From Istiophorus platypterus (taxonomy: Eukaryota; Chordata; Actinopteri; Istiophoriformes; Istiophoridae): 64,000 nucleotides of DNA. The stretch's first letter is position 1. Each line of letters opens with the position of its first letter. Under the pieces are notes generated by a model. That model was not told the DNA's origin and did no database searches. It saw nothing but the letters and a program-made list of their open reading frames with translations. Positions 22,180 through 35,194 of the stretch are shown piece by piece. A program made the translations under genes and the position numbers. The stretch is taken from the NCBI GenBank assembly GCA_016859345.1, contig CM029123.1, positions 1,256,001 to 1,320,000 of the forward strand, given 5' to 3'.

Positions 22180-23435
22180 TTAGGTGCTTCTGTGTTGTGA
22201 TTCCAAATCAGCAGAGTTATGCTTTCTAGTGTCCTTTTTTTTTTTTTTTTTTTTTTTGATTAGCTTAGTTTACTGAGAGATCAGTAGGATATGCAATTCG
22301 TGAAGCAAAATTTTAAGAACACCGAAACCTCAAATTCAGATAAAAAGTGACAGCTGAATGAGCAGTCAATAGTAGTGCCCCCTCCAGGAAATTGTCTTAA
22401 TTTAAAAAGTCAACTGTGATGGCTGCCATCAGCTCATGTCACTGCTAATAATCTTCTGTTTTACTGTTTGCAAAGCTGTGATTGGACATTTGATTGTCCT
22501 TCACTTTGGCATGAACAGTTTATCTCATCTCAAAAAAGAGAAAGCTCCCTCTTATGTCCTCACCAAAACTAATAACCATACTTTGCATTTGAAACTGGCA
22601 GGTCTATGCTGCTCTCTGCTGTACAATCATGGAATGCAATAGAAAGGTTCACTTTGTTTTCCATGCTTCCATGTGATACTTTAATGTCACAGGGAAAATT
22701 CATTTCACAATGAAAAACAATGTACTGTGATTTTACAAACAAAAAACTAATTGTCATACTGTATGTTTTTCATTTGATAGTGATACAAATAAATACATTC
22801 ATAAAAAGCAAAGGCAAATAAAAGTGTATACTGTATTTCACTTTATTTTCTGTAGTTTGACTTGTTTTGATTTAGGCATTTCAAACCTTCAAGGCAACAT
22901 GGCTTCCCAGTTACAGTAATGCTATTACATTTAGCAAAAAAGGGAAGTGGTTGTTGGAATGAATAAGGGTTGGTGCAAACCGGGCAACCCGGCGCTGGTA
23001 GTATTTACCAGGGAAGTTTGTTTTGAATGAGAAATGTGAGGTTTACTGGATAATTATTTTGGAGAGGTTTGTGGGAAGAAGGGATTGCAGAGCATGCATT
23101 GCCTAAACACGCAGGTGAAGGATTGTTGTTACATTTTAGATATCTGGATGTTATCTATGTAAAGTAGTAAGAAGATCAGACAGTTGTTTTTGTTGTCTTA
23201 GCAGTGATAGAGAGTAAAAGCTCTTTGAGGGCTGACCAACACCTGCATGGACCACCAGCACCTAAAACTAAGTGCACAAAATCACCATAATGTGTGTGAA
23301 TATACACTGAATATACAAGTAGGACTTTTGACCCTTCTTTACACCTGAATGTGATTAAACAATGACAGTCCAAACATAGAATCAAACTGTCCAATAAGAG
23401 GGCAGATGATTCTGATGCCTTCATCTCCACCACAG
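22180..23435. other. Intergenic, nothing firm; poly-T at 22235-22258
   Basis: A 24-base T run starts at 22235. Two 60-80-codon frames lack any motif. No transposon core was recognised. Confidence 0.35.
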
Positions 23436-23499
23436 GTCCTTAAAGGTGTAGTAGATATTCAAGTTGGACTTCTGCACAAGCCACTCTTCCTCATCACAG
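23436..23499 (+). CDS. Candidate short exon, unidentified
   Basis: A pyrimidine-rich acceptor (TTCATCTCCACCACAG) and a GTGGGT donor bound 64 bases. Only one frame is open: VLKGVVDIQVGLLHKPLFLI. Phase is 0 in and 1 out. It has no ATG and no recognised domain. It may be chance. Confidence 0.15.
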
Positions 23500-24949
23500 G
23501 TGGGTTTACATTCATACACAGTACATTAAATGTCTAAAATTTTTGTCTACATCATCAACAATTATAATCAAACTCACCTCCATCAGCCTTCATGAAAATT
23601 TACTACACTACAGTGAGATTTTATACACAGTTTTCTGCTTTGTCTCTGTACATACATGTTTACAAAAGCATTGTTTTTTTCACAGTGGCTTTGTGTAACA
23701 TTACCACAAATGTATTTTTTTTTCACAGATTTTATTCATGGTGTCTTTTTTTTGACAAATAGAAATCATTTCTAAAAATAAAAATCTTTTCTATGTATGG
23801 AACAAAATTGAATTTCTCATGCAGATTTATTTGACAGGTTCGCAAAGGTTCATTTATGACTAGAAACTTGAATTATTTGTGAAAATCAGAGATTGGAGAT
23901 GTATGATTCTCGTTCATGAGTGAACGCTCTTCCTCATGTGTTTTCTGTGAAACAGCAATTACCCAGGGCTGACCAAGGGGGTTGGCTGAGTGTTTGGAGC
24001 AGCATGGATGTTTTCAGTGTCCATTGCTGAGTTTCTGGAGGCTTGGTTAAATGTGAATCTTTGACAGTCAGCTTAAAAGCTCATTGAAGACCTGGTTACC
24101 AGTTCTCTGTGAAAGAATAAAACCTGATCTGCCATGCAGGTTAAAAGCACTGGTTACAAGCAGACTGCACCATCTCTGACACTTAGTCAAAGCTACATGC
24201 TGTCTTTCTTAATGTGTGTAACTTTAGTGAAATTAAGTGATGGGTTGAGGAATTTATAGTGTTTCTTAAGAACATCATAAAATTAACATTTAGAATGGGA
24301 CCTGCTATATAACCTCAAAGAAGAAGATATATCTTTGGCTCAGACCTCACAGCATGTTCCTCCAGCAGCAGCAGCCAGCAGCACCCCTTAGCAACAGCAA
24401 ACTTAAAGAAAAACCTAATTGCACTAGCAGGGTTGACTGTATTAAGTTGTCTACCAATTGAAATAAATGATGAGAATGCTATATACATAAATTTTAAATT
24501 ATCTATGTGAAGCATGAGTGGGCTAAGCTAATTTTATGATTTTCTCATTACATTTGAATTTTCCTTTTGTAAATGCAGACATTTTGGACTGTTGATATAA
24601 TGCCAGAAAAGGTTAGGAGATCTACATAGTCCTTATGGATCATCCTCCTTAGAGCGATCTAGGCAGCAGATGAAAGCTAAGACCCACCAACCTTCATAAC
24701 GAACCATATCTTCACATAAATTTAAATAAAGTCACAAACACTCTGAAAAAAAAATGTACATGATACCAACTAAAATTTATCAGTATTGGTCCTTTTAGAA
24801 GACCTAAAAAAAATCATCATTTGCTATCTTTTCTTATAACCATAGTACAAAACCAAGAAAGGTAAAAAGAATGAACAAATTACACATAAATCTACATTCA
24901 TGAACATGAAGACCCATTCACTGACCAAAGTATATAATAGAATTTATGA
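23500..24949. other. Intergenic, nothing recognised
   Basis: No motif-bearing frame or strong repeat was seen before the L1-like LINE. Confidence 0.4.
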
Positions 24950-26250
24950 TCCGAAGAAGGGATCAGCTCTGCTAACTTACACAGTCAATGCCCCGTTATC
25001 CTGTTTAAACCTACATTTCTATTTTAGGCATCTAATCAAAAATAAAGTCATCGTCAAGTAGTACTAAAGTCTGCTTGCTAACAAAATTCTGCCTCTTTGG
25101 TAAAGCCACAGTGATTATACCCAGGTACACCATACCAGGGGGCATCCATCTGAATGCCCCAGTTAATTTTGTAGCTATATGTGTGTGAAAAATATCAGCC
25201 AGTTGTCAGGATGATGGTTTGTGGGTTGTGTGAAACCAGTAATACCATATATCATCCACTTAGAAGAACAATTTATCCCTCTGATTGTCTGTTAGGACCG
25301 TTTAATATTTGAATTGTTTCATATTGCAATAGCTAGAGGCTCAAGGGCAATTGCAAAGATTCCTCCCTCAAGTAGAGTTCCAGAGACTTGGAGAATCAAT
25401 GCCAAGGCACAATGGCGCTGACAACACATGGTGGCCAACACATTACTAAGACACTTTAATTCATTTTTTCCTGTACAGTAGAAGCCTTCTCAAATTATCC
25501 ATAGTTAATCAGCTCTTACCAAAGCCTGGTTCTGGTTCTATTATTGCCAGTACTATGTTGCCCAGTCTGTTTGATAGTACTTTAAGAAGTCTACATTTCC
25601 TGATGATATTGCTCTAGAGCTGCTGCACGAGAGATGCCATAGATCCTTTCCTTTTTCGTGAATTAAATTTTTCCTCATACTTTTAGGGAGTAAGCTATTT
25701 CCAGTGCAGTAGGAAATACAGCAAATAAACTAGAGGCAAGTATGTCACTGTATTTGTTGGGGGAAAACGATAGATAACCATTAACCAAAGAGAACTGTTG
25801 TATGGAGAATGCAGTTCATTTCAATTTTCAATGTATTTATATTATATCATTACATATAAGTTTTTTGATCTGGTTTTTGAATTAACTGAAACTTTAGACG
25901 TTTCAGCTTTTGCTCTAAATTAATTGGTCTTCATGCTCCTTTCTCTTTGGTGAGAGCAATGTTGAATTCGTCACTAATTCAAGCCTTCCATGCCTCCCAG
26001 AGAGTGCCAGAGTCAGAGAAGGAGCCATCATTATGTAACGAGTACATTTAACCATCCTGTAGCCATCTATGATGTGTCATTTTATAACAGTGAATTATCA
26101 AATAGCCACATATCGTTTTCTCCTTATTTTCTACACTGTTTATTATTAGATAAATGCTTGCATGATCAGAGAGAACAATATTCCTGATTGAAGCACTCTG
26201 AATAAAACAAAAATGCTCTTGGATATTAATAGTGTAAATTCTCAAGTATG
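24950..26250 (-). mobile_element. Decayed L1-like LINE ORF2 fragment
   Basis: On the minus strand the frame 26245-26048 ends the endonuclease with IRNIVLSDHASIYLII; the S-D-H triad (26170-26162) holds the catalytic His. Further left comes NDGSFSDSGTLWEAWKA (near 26010). RT blocks follow: NRLGNIVLAIIEPEPGF (near 25550), a broken MDNLRRLLL, PLAIAI-like residues (near 25340) and FRWMPPGMVYLGI (near 25140). The order is that of L1-clade ORF2. Stops and shifts are everywhere, and both ends are missing. Confidence 0.65.
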
Positions 26251-26349
26251 AATTGTATTAAAAAAAAAAGTAAAAACATTCTCTAAGGGATGAACCGTAT
26301 GCCAGATGTTCATCAAACTCATCTCATTTGTGATTTTATCAATGACTGC

Positions 26350-26730
26350 ACATGTCACAGGTTGCCACAGCTCAGGGTTGGGAGGACTCAATTGCATGAC
26401 TCAGAGACAAAAGGGAGGGCGTTCAGCAGTGACCAGAGTCAGGGATTAAACCAGGCAAAAAGGCAAAAGGAACAGATAAAATGCAAATTCCAAAAATGTA
26501 CAGGTGATCAAAGACAGGCAGACCAAAACAGACATAAACAGGTAAGCAAGACTGAATAGCTATGGCATGGAACGCACTATACATAATCTGGCTGAGAATA
26601 CATGGAAATAGGATGGTATATGCACTAGGAATAGATCAGAGAATTATTAACAGTTGAGTAGGAAGGCAAGAAAGAGTTTGTTGGCAGAAGGGCAGTAAGG
26701 ACTTAGATTACACTAGGATAGGAGGGTGTG
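26350..26730. repeat. Probable dispersed fish repeat, class unknown
   Basis: The segment contains AGACAGGCAGACCAAAACAG, GGTAAGCAAGACTGAATAGC, ACATGGAAATAGGATGGTAT and GAGAATTATTAACAG. I associate this run with a high-copy fish repeat that resembles a non-autonomous DNA transposon. The ends were not defined. Confidence 0.35.
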
Positions 26731-26984
26731 GCAGGCTCTGAAATGACAAGAGATTTATAAAATGGCAGAGTTTTGTTTATATATACTGTAAACACACACA
26801 GGTAGTATTAACATGATATTAACACAGCTGATATCGGCTCTCATACAAGAATTCTGAACACACCACTAGGGACCTTCTGGTCTTGCCAGATTTGTTTATG
26901 TACCAGAGTCAGACAGATGACTCAGTGTTTGTTAGCATGTTAGCACTTCTAATATAACTGAGACTGCTAATAGTTTAATTGATT

Positions 26985-27300
26985 AAATGTTAGTGCCTGT
27001 TATTATGTCCACCAAGGAGGTTATGTTTTCACCAGTATCTATTTGTTGGTTTATTTGTTTGTTGGTTTGTTGTTTTTTTTTTTATAAGCAGGACAACACA
27101 AAAGTCACAGAACTAATTTGCACCAAACTTCATGGAGGGGTAAGGCATGGGCCAGGGAATAACCCTTTCAATTTTGGTCCAGATCCAGTGACAGGGTTGG
27201 ATCCAGAATCTTTTTTTTTTTTATCATTTTGCTGAACAATGAAGAATTTTTCACCTTTGTGGAGGTGTTCCCTCTACTAAGAGCCAGTTTAGTTGTTAAT
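26985..27300 (+). repeat. MITE-like fish repeat
   Basis: The order CCACCAAGGAGGTTATGTTTTC, a T/G-rich run, AAGCAGGACAACACAAAA, ACTTCATGGAGGGG and CCAGATCC, then a T run and TGGAGGTGTTCCCTCT, matches a very common fish repeat in which the sequence normally begins near GCCAAGGAGG and ends near CTTGGCGGAGGT. The two ends are near-inverted. Confidence 0.6.
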
Positions 27301-27304
27301 TATT

Positions 27305-29795
27305 GTTTCACATTTTGATTTAAGTGCTTTAAAGTCTCCAAGTTTTTTTTATATTTCTACAACTGTCATGAAAAAACAAGTAGCATCAAAGTATAATTAT
27401 CACAGTAGGTTAACTAAAGCACTTCTGGATTTTAGAATTTATCATATTTTGAGAGCATCATGAAGCATATTGTGTTACTTCCACTCAATAATATCATGTT
27501 GTTGTTGCTTGCACTCATGTGGCCTGTAAGGCGCACAACACCGAATACTGAAAAAGTCAATACACTCAAATTAAGCGATAAGTTTAGAGGTCTGCACCCA
27601 ACACATATCGAGGGGAAAAAAACACCTGAAAATGCTAACACTATCACTGCAAGCTGCATTTAAATTGAAGTTTTTGATAGTCATAGTAATTTCTTAAATC
27701 CTACAAAAAGGGGCTTTAGGCCAATTGAATTTTTTTAAATTGGTCACATAGTTTAACTGTGCACAGAAGGGACTTTTCCATATATATAATACATTAAAAG
27801 ACAGAGTCTATTTATGTATATTTTGTAAATTTAGAAGAATCACGAACAATTGTATCTAGTTTTTCCTCTTTGTGGATAAAAACAGAATGTTCCTGGTTTT
27901 CCCTCCAAGCTCAGTAGAGAATTTGAAAATATCCCTTTAAAAAAGTAGAACCAATGTATATGCAATATTTGATATTGTTTATGCACAATTTTTTTATGCA
28001 TGCTGAAGAGGCATAGTGTTGGATGGAGGTAAAACTGCCCCCCCCTTGTTGTACAAATCCTAAAACAAGTCACCAGATGGTCTCTCCCAGGCCACTGAGG
28101 GTATGCATGTTGGAAAGGCAGCTAACATTTGAAATATTAGAACCTTACTCAACGTACTTCTACTGACAGTTGGCATAAAAGTATCTTTGACTCTCATCAC
28201 AATGTAAGGGTCGAGAGCTAATTGCATTTTGCAAACATAAGACTAGAACCCTTCAAAACTTCCTATTGTGTTGGCAAAGAAAGTGAGATTGATTTTTCTC
28301 TCAAATAAAACATTTTGATGACTACTAACAAGACGGAAAGATTGACATTTCCGCTTCATTTTCTAGTACCAGTGCCAGAGTAAAATGTATCCTCATACAC
28401 AACTATCAAAATCTGCCAGGAAAAATACCATGAAATTCACTGAATATATTTTTGTTTGCCAGAGAAAATGTATTATATACTCCATAAGCTTTCCGCTTGT
28501 TCCAACTCAAGTTCAGTAAGTCAACTTCTTACACTACATATCAAAAACTTGCTTGCACTAGTCCTGTTGTTGCAATAAAATTGCTTTGGCCAAAGTGGCC
28601 TGGGGTACCAGAACGTTACCTGGTGGTCCATTACACAAGCTGTTGTGATAATAATGAAACTGAAAACAGCACAAAGACAAAGGGAGGCAGAGGGCAGTGC
28701 TATGGTGATTGGCTAAATCAAGTGAGCTGCCTTGCCTAGTATCCAGCATTTCTGCCCTTCCCTTAAATGGTGTCTGTGGAGTATGTATACACAAACCTAG
28801 TGAATATGAATAACACAGAAATGCTGAAAATGTTTGAGAAAATAAGTTATAACCAATACTTGGAAGTACCCAAAAGGCTCACAACAATAATTAGATAATA
28901 CACTGACTACTTCTTTACTACTAAAGTAAGTAGTAAGCACTAAAACATGTACAGTGCAGTATAATGCACAACTGCAATAAATACCAAGTGCCGTACTTAT
29001 GAATGTCCTGTTTTTGTTAAGAGAAATCTTACTTTAATTGGTGTTTGTTTTGTATAGTAAATTATCATAACATTACACCACAATGCAAATGTATTATAAT
29101 CATTATATAACATTTAACAGGACATCCTATTTCATGAATCTTCTATCAATTATAATTTCATTTAATCAATCAAATCTAAAATGGGTAGCAAGGGTGCTGG
29201 TGTATCTCAAGGGTGGGTTTGTTGGGCCAGTCTTAGCCAAACGTGGCTGATATAATTCCCCTTTGTTGGTGCCCCTGCTGACCCCTCAGGGTTATCTATA
29301 TGCACATTTGTCCTGGTAGTCCAGGGGAATGAGCTAAGTCACAAGCCTACCTTTTGAACCATTAGGAAAATGCTGCCCCACAGCTGATAATCATATGTGA
29401 CGACAACTAAGCAAACTTCATGACAAACAAGGCATAAAAATAAATGTTTGAATTAAATCTATTGAGACAGTTGAATTCTAGAAACCAAAAATAAAAATAT
29501 AATTTATGGGATTTAAATAAACCTACAGTTTAGTGTAATTCGTATAGAGGTCAAGTTTAGAATTACTCATTTTTAAAATTAGGGGATACACATCAGAGAT
29601 GTTACACAAAATCCGGGGTGAGAGTACTGGAGGATGTGAACCAGGGGTGTTGAATTTTGGTCAGTACATTAAGGGTCGAGTCATCTTCTTCTGTAGGCAT
29701 TGTTAGAAATCAGACTTGTTCTGAGTAGCCACACTCAAAGGCAGGGTGAAAAGACAACACAGAAAGGATATATGACTTAAAAGTGGGGATAACAG
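27305..29795. other. Intergenic, nothing recognised
   Basis: Several 60-80-codon frames lack motifs. A C run at 28038-28044 and AT-rich tracts are present. No transposon core was identified. Confidence 0.4.
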
Positions 29796-29799
29796 CACA

Positions 29800-30440
29800 C
29801 ATTTTCATAAAGCTTTATACTTAAGGCAAAATGAGTCATTAGCCTATCATGCTCAAAGTCAACATGCTTATAGAGGAAAGATTCCATCAAACTCTGAAGT
29901 CTCTCTTGCATGCATATTGCACCAAACTGGATAAAGACTGAAGAGGGGGGCTTCCACAACTGATGCTGGAAACAAGGGAGTGTGTATTAGAGAATACAGG
30001 TTTTAGTCCAAATGAGCTTGTCTATGGATATGCTGTGCATGGCCCCTTAACAATGCTGAAAGAGAACCAGGTGGAGGCTGAGCCTCCCATGAATATTATT
30101 GACTGTGTCAACAGTTTTATACAATGTTTGCTTATTATTGGTGGTATGAAAAGAGAGAAGTTTTAGTTGTCTCAAAACAAAATGAAAAAATTACTTGATC
30201 ATTGTTTGGTCCTCAAGACCAGGTTCTCACTCTTATGCCTCTAAATTCAATGTTTCAGACTAATACCATCGCTGAAAAGATTTCAGAATCAAATTATCCA
30301 ATTGCAACACTAGGATGCAAAAAATATACAATGGATGAATATGGTTGGGGTTACTCTGTGACATCTATAATAGATGGTTTATTGGAGGTGACAGTCTTTT
30401 CCCATCCAAAATTCAACCCAAAGCCAGAGCTCTCGGAGCC
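29800..30440 (+). pseudogene. Ty3/gypsy integrase C-terminal fragment
   Basis: Translation across frames gives AYHAQSQHAY (near 29840), the end of the integrase core, where the normal motif is S-A-Y-H-P-Q-S-Q-G. ENTGFSPNELVYGYAVHGPL follows, then QDQVLTLMPLNS and EKISESNYPI, the chromatin-binding tail of gypsy-type fish elements. The pieces lie in two frames with stops. No LTR was seen next to it. Confidence 0.7.
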
Positions 30441-30444
30441 ATAC

Positions 30445-31662
30445 ATGTAGACAGCACACTCTTGTGAAAAGAAGAAGAAGAGGAAAGCTGTCCAGTGGTG
30501 CTTCTACATCAATCACAAACACAAGTCTGAAATTGAAAAATACTAAATATCAAAGAGGAAATAATAGCATAAACTCCTGTATAACATTCAATAACACAAA
30601 CAGATGTCACACATTCACCCCAATAAATAATCATAAATAACGTAGGACCTACCAAATTTGTTGGTAAATGTGATTCACTAAAGGGATATTGGCAGCTACC
30701 ATTGTCCAAGCACTAATATAAAATGTCTGTTACACTGTCAGATATCAATTCATACATGGTAAAACTGTTCAGTTTAAGAAACCATGATGCAATGTCCCAG
30801 CATTTTATGATAGAATTGTGTCGGGCTTGGAAGGTTGTTTAGTTTATCATAACGGTACAGTAATTCACTGTTGACAAACCTTTGACAATGTTAAGTTTCT
30901 GTCATGCTCTTCTCTTGTTTTAAGCATATTATGATATAATCATCGTAACAGCCTGACCAAATAGTAGGGGGTTGGGACTGAAAATAGGCTACTGTTGTTA
31001 CAATTGATCATTTTATCTTGTATAGTGTATAATGACACATCTGGGTCACCTCACATTGTCCCAACACAAAGACTAGTGTATATGATAATTTTTACCTTCT
31101 CTTGCCTAGTAAGAAAACTTCAACAACTTATTGTCTTATGTTGACCGATAGGAGTACAGAGCGCTCTTCCTCACACAACTGTGAACATGGCTATGCACAA
31201 AAGGAATGTTGTTACTCATGCTACTATTAGGAACTGTGAAACAGAGGAAAGGTTTTTGTAGCTACAGCAACAACACCCTGCTTTTTTGATGTGTCCTCAA
31301 GAGACTACCACAACAGAGTAAAAAAATTAAAAAGCTGGGAAAAATAGCAGAGGTAGTTCGGCAACCCGATGAGTATCTCCATTAGCACCAGGCTAGCAAA
31401 TCATCCATTATAATCTCCTCTTAAGAATGGAAAACACTTGTATAGACAACAGCATATAGGCATAAATCAATTAGCTGTGCAAGATTACTAATTTACTTTA
31501 CAGTACATTTGGTACAAACCAAAGCTGATATGTAAAATATGTACAGTAAAACTTAGATATACACAAGCCAGCCCAAACATTAAGATTAGTAACTGGATTT
31601 AATGTTGTGGTTTAGTGGTGTATATTTTATTGTATCTATAAGACTTTGACCTTATTAGTCAG
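30445..31662. other. Intergenic, nothing recognised
   Basis: A GAAGAAGAAGA run lies near 30470. The rest is AT-rich without a motif. Confidence 0.4.
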
Positions 31663-31920
31663 ATGTAGTTTAGACCAAGACACAGAGGAGGATATGTCTG
31701 AGTTATCCACCTATCCATACCACTACCAACTATACTGGCAGACAAATGCATCAAGACGATCCACTCCACTGACATCCCTTGAAAGCTCATCATCAGGATT
31801 ATTGGCTGTGACAAATAATCCTGAGAGAGCACACTCCATCAAGGCCAAACAAAATCCAAGGGATCCTATGGACTTGAAATTGAAAAAGTTAATATTTTAC
31901 AGAATGTATCTTAAACCCAG
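31663..31920 (+). CDS. Candidate 258-bp exon, unidentified
   Basis: The segment has an acceptor-like TTATTAGTCAG before it and a GTGGGT donor after CCCAG at 31920. It is open for 86 codons: SLDQDTEEDMSELSTYPYHY near the start, then SRRSTPLTSLESSSSGLL, then DPMDLKLKKLIFYRMYL. Phase 2 in and 2 out makes it a symmetric exon. Serine- and charge-rich composition suits a disordered region. No homologue is recalled, and the upstream pyrimidine tract is poor. Confidence 0.25.
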
Positions 31921-33877
31921 GTGGGTGCCAGTCCAGATGTTGACCAAACATTCAGCAAAGAGGTAGTAACCGAATTTAAGCCATGACTTTGCTGTAACAT
32001 TCTTATGATGTTATAATGTATGATGCATGTGAAAAAGGATTCTGAGCTGTTTTATATTGAGACTATCAAATTCCACATATTTTCCCCCACCGAGCAATTT
32101 GTCAGGAGATTCTGTGAATAAAATTTGACTAGACCTAAGGTTGCTAACACAGGTTGTTCCCCCCAATCTTCATTTATGTCTCCTCAATAATTACAACCAT
32201 ACTTATATTTAATTTCTATTTTCCTCTAAAATGTCCCTTTTTTACAGTGTTGTTCCCCAGACTCTTATTTCTTCTACTGTGCCTACATTCCTCTATTACT
32301 AAGTGTAACCAAATCTTTTTTTCTTTATTTTTTCTCTTCTGCCCTGTACTTCTATGAAGAGTCTTCAGCTATAGCATAGATTTATAGAAATGTCTGGTCA
32401 GCTCATGTTTAGGTTTTGGTCTTGTAGAGGCATGGTGGTACCAAACCTGACAAACTCACTTTCACAGCAAGACTTTGGAAGCTACTCATAATCACTGAAT
32501 CACTGATAAACTCTCTCTTAAAATCATTTAACCCACCCTGGGGAATAGTAACTGTTGCAAACAGTGTAGTACACAACACTGTCATTATTCCTCACTTCTA
32601 CTAGACATGGGTACACTTTCGTGCTGTCTTAGGTGAAGTGTGTTTCGTACCTTTCTTTTTGGGCAGTCTGCCATCATGTTGCAGGACACAAAACTGAACT
32701 GCTGGACGAGAGAGAGACAGAGAGAGAGGGGAACTCAATCAAGATGGGTAAGATTAACTATCACTATTGCAATATCAGCAGTAATTATTGGCTTGTCAGT
32801 TGGTCCAAAACTGGCTGCTATTATAAAAAGATTATTCATTATTTGATCAACATTATAAAAAAATATAATTTTCATAATCAGGGAATATGCATGAAGAATG
32901 ACACAACATGTAATGAGACACAGCTGATTTGTCTGTACTGAGGGTAACAAAGTGTGACATGTTCTCAATCCTACATTTTAGTTTACTGTTGTTCTCTGCC
33001 AACCTCCCAGACACGACAGTGTCTGTATTTGTTTAGGCCTGGTCATTGCCCATGCATGGTTCAAATATCTCACCATTACAGTACCAAAGAAATCTCTATG
33101 GTTCAACAGCAACAGAAATCCAGTTTCATTGCCTTTTGAGTGTGACATGCTTGCTTTGTATGGTAATGTGTGTTTCCAAAGAGCAGAGGTTCAGGCTGGA
33201 AGTTAATTATACTGCATATGACCTCAGCTGAGACACTGCTTATCCTTGAGCTATTAAAACAGGAAAAGGATAGATTATACATGGTGCATGCATGCAACCG
33301 ATTTTTTATATAAAAAGGAGCCGTTCAATGTCATGAATGTGAATCTATATACAAAAGTCAAGTACAAACAACTTTATTCATACTATGGTCACAGCCATTT
33401 TAGCCACAAGAATCCATTCTGGATTCTTGGTTGGAAGGTGTGGTTTTACTTTCAGTAACTAGATGTAGGGTGTTTTTTTTAGCTGTTCTAAGTTTAATGT
33501 GCCCATATTAAATTGTAGCTAAAGACAACGTCAGCTGAGACTCATCTTGAGATTGGAGTTATTTGTGTAAATACCAACCACAATCTAAAAAAAAGGATAC
33601 ATAATTTTTCAGTAAGTACCAGGTAGAAAGTGGAACTGAGCATTGAGGCCCTTTATCTCAAAGATGATCACTGTGGATTGGATTGGATTGTAGTTTATTT
33701 GTATGTTGCTTTGGACAAAATTGTCTGCCAAATTTGTTACAAATTCTTCCAAATCCGGAGGGCTTAGACAGAGTCGACAGCTAAGATAATTGGGAGCCAA
33801 GCAGCAAAGCTGCGTAGGTACACTAAGTGTTTCTTCCTTTTCTCATTCATCTTTTTCTTCTTCTTCTGCCATTGTAG
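31921..33877. other. Intergenic, nothing recognised
   Basis: Short frames only. GA-rich run at 32709-32730. No transposon core seen. Confidence 0.4.
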
Positions 33878-33991
33878 TCTATGACATCCCCAAGAACAGT
33901 GTAGTATTTGGATCACTGACTGGGGACAATCCATGGACCCTTTACACCGAGTTTAATGTCTGCACCTTGAGCACTCTATCACCACCAATGG
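33878..33991 (+). CDS. Candidate 114-bp exon, unidentified
   Basis: A strong acceptor (CTTCTTCTTCTGCCATTGTAG) is followed by one open frame, YDIPKNSVVFGSLTGDNPW, then TLYTEFNVCTLSTLSPPM, and a GTAAAG donor after 33991. Phase is 1 in and 1 out, compatible with joining to the candidate ending at 23499. No family is recognised. Of the isolated candidates this has the best acceptor. Confidence 0.3.
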
Positions 33992-33994
33992 GTA

Positions 33995-34610
33995 AAGTCC
34001 AGGTTAGGTTTATGATTGTAACTTTTGAAAAGCAAAAGCAGGCACTGTTGGATTCTTTGCATCATGTTGAGTTCAACATACTGTATGAAGTCAATTTCCA
34101 CCATATCGAATTGTCCAAAGTATTGGATTTTATGGAAAACTCTAAAAAGTCTTCATAGGTCACAAATTTCATCCAATATTCACCAAAATTTGCACAAATG
34201 TTCTTCAGACCAAGCCTAAAAAAGTTATAATTTTTTGATTTTTGAAAGCATTCACCCATCACAGCCAATCAGAATTGGTCATGAAGCTGCCAAAAAGGAA
34301 CTGAACCTATCCACGCACAATTTTCATGAAACCTGCTGAGAGTGCTTGCAGAAATACTCTTAATATAATGACAAGACGTTTCCATTGCAACTATGCCCTG
34401 CTTGACTGCTTGGTCCCCACATCACTGATTGCAGCCATATTTAGTTAAATAATTGAAATTTACAGGTACAATTACATAGTGTAGCTACAAAAAGCTACAC
34501 TGCGTTACTTTTAATAATATTTTTATTTGAAGGATGCCCCAAAACATAACTTAATGTAGAGTAGCCTGGAAGCAGTGCAGAAGCATTCCCCTCTAAAGAT
34601 TTTGAGTGAA
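33995..34610. other. Intergenic, possible unassigned repeat
   Basis: The part 34150-34330 (CACAAATTTCATCCAATATT to ACGCACAATTTTCATGAAAC) has the feel of a decayed dispersed repeat. No class could be assigned. Confidence 0.25.
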
Positions 34611-34616
34611 CCTTAC

Positions 34617-34795
34617 CCTTCGAACCAAACAGAGACGGCCAAAATCAGAGGAGGGAGCTCATGGCTGTCAGTCAATACATGAACACATTTCTGGTCTGCT
34701 ACTCCTCTTGCACTGAAGCCAGCTAATAGCATGAGGAAGATGATGATCCAGGGCTGATGCCAGCAGCCAGCAAAGCTGCACAGTACACTATTCAT
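34617..34795 (-). CDS. Candidate first coding exon with signal peptide
   Basis: On the minus strand an ATG at 34795 opens a frame starting MNSVLCSFAGCWHQPW, followed by a strong hydrophobic run IIIFLMLLAGF and SARGVA, then DQKC. This is a textbook signal peptide with a likely cut after GVA. The frame ends at a consensus donor, GTAAGG, after 34617 (phase 2). A leftward-running secreted or membrane gene is expected 5' of hyi by human synteny (PTPRF), and LAR-type phosphatases start with a short signal-peptide exon. Residues after the cut do not clearly match PTPRF, and no Ig-domain exon lies downstream in this window. Chance remains possible. Confidence 0.3.
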
Positions 34796-34929
34796 TACAG
34801 TTCAAATAAGCATAGGTTCACATATCAAGGGAATTTAACACCCCCACTCATAAAAGAACAACAATACATGTGTTTTTTTCACCTTAGCATTTGCATAATA
34901 TTACATAATGGAAAGGGCAGCAGCTACAA

Positions 34930-35178
34930 CATTATTTCTATTGTCAAGCTTGACCCCAAAAGAGTATGACCAAAGACAGCTTCTGCTGGACTGAACCCAA
35001 GGGATCCCCGCTTAGGTTGACATATGACAAAAAATTTGTGATTTGTTGCATGGTCCAAGTTATGGCTGCATTTTTCTATATGACCAGTGAAAAAGACTGA
35101 AGATCTGAGGTAAAATGGAATGGCTTCATTTCTAATTAAACTGTGATTATCTGTGGGTTCAACTCCACAAAGAACCAT
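34930..35178 (-). pseudogene. Gypsy integrase fragment, minus strand
   Basis: The frame contains SLGFSPAEAVFGHTLLG, matching the GFSPAELVYG motif at the end of gypsy-type integrases. The upstream half of the frame is not recognised. Same orientation as the gag/protease remnant at 35.6-36.1 kb, so both may be one element broken by deletion and by the + strand LINE piece between them. Confidence 0.45.
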
Positions 35179-35194
35179 TTATCACAGGCATTCG

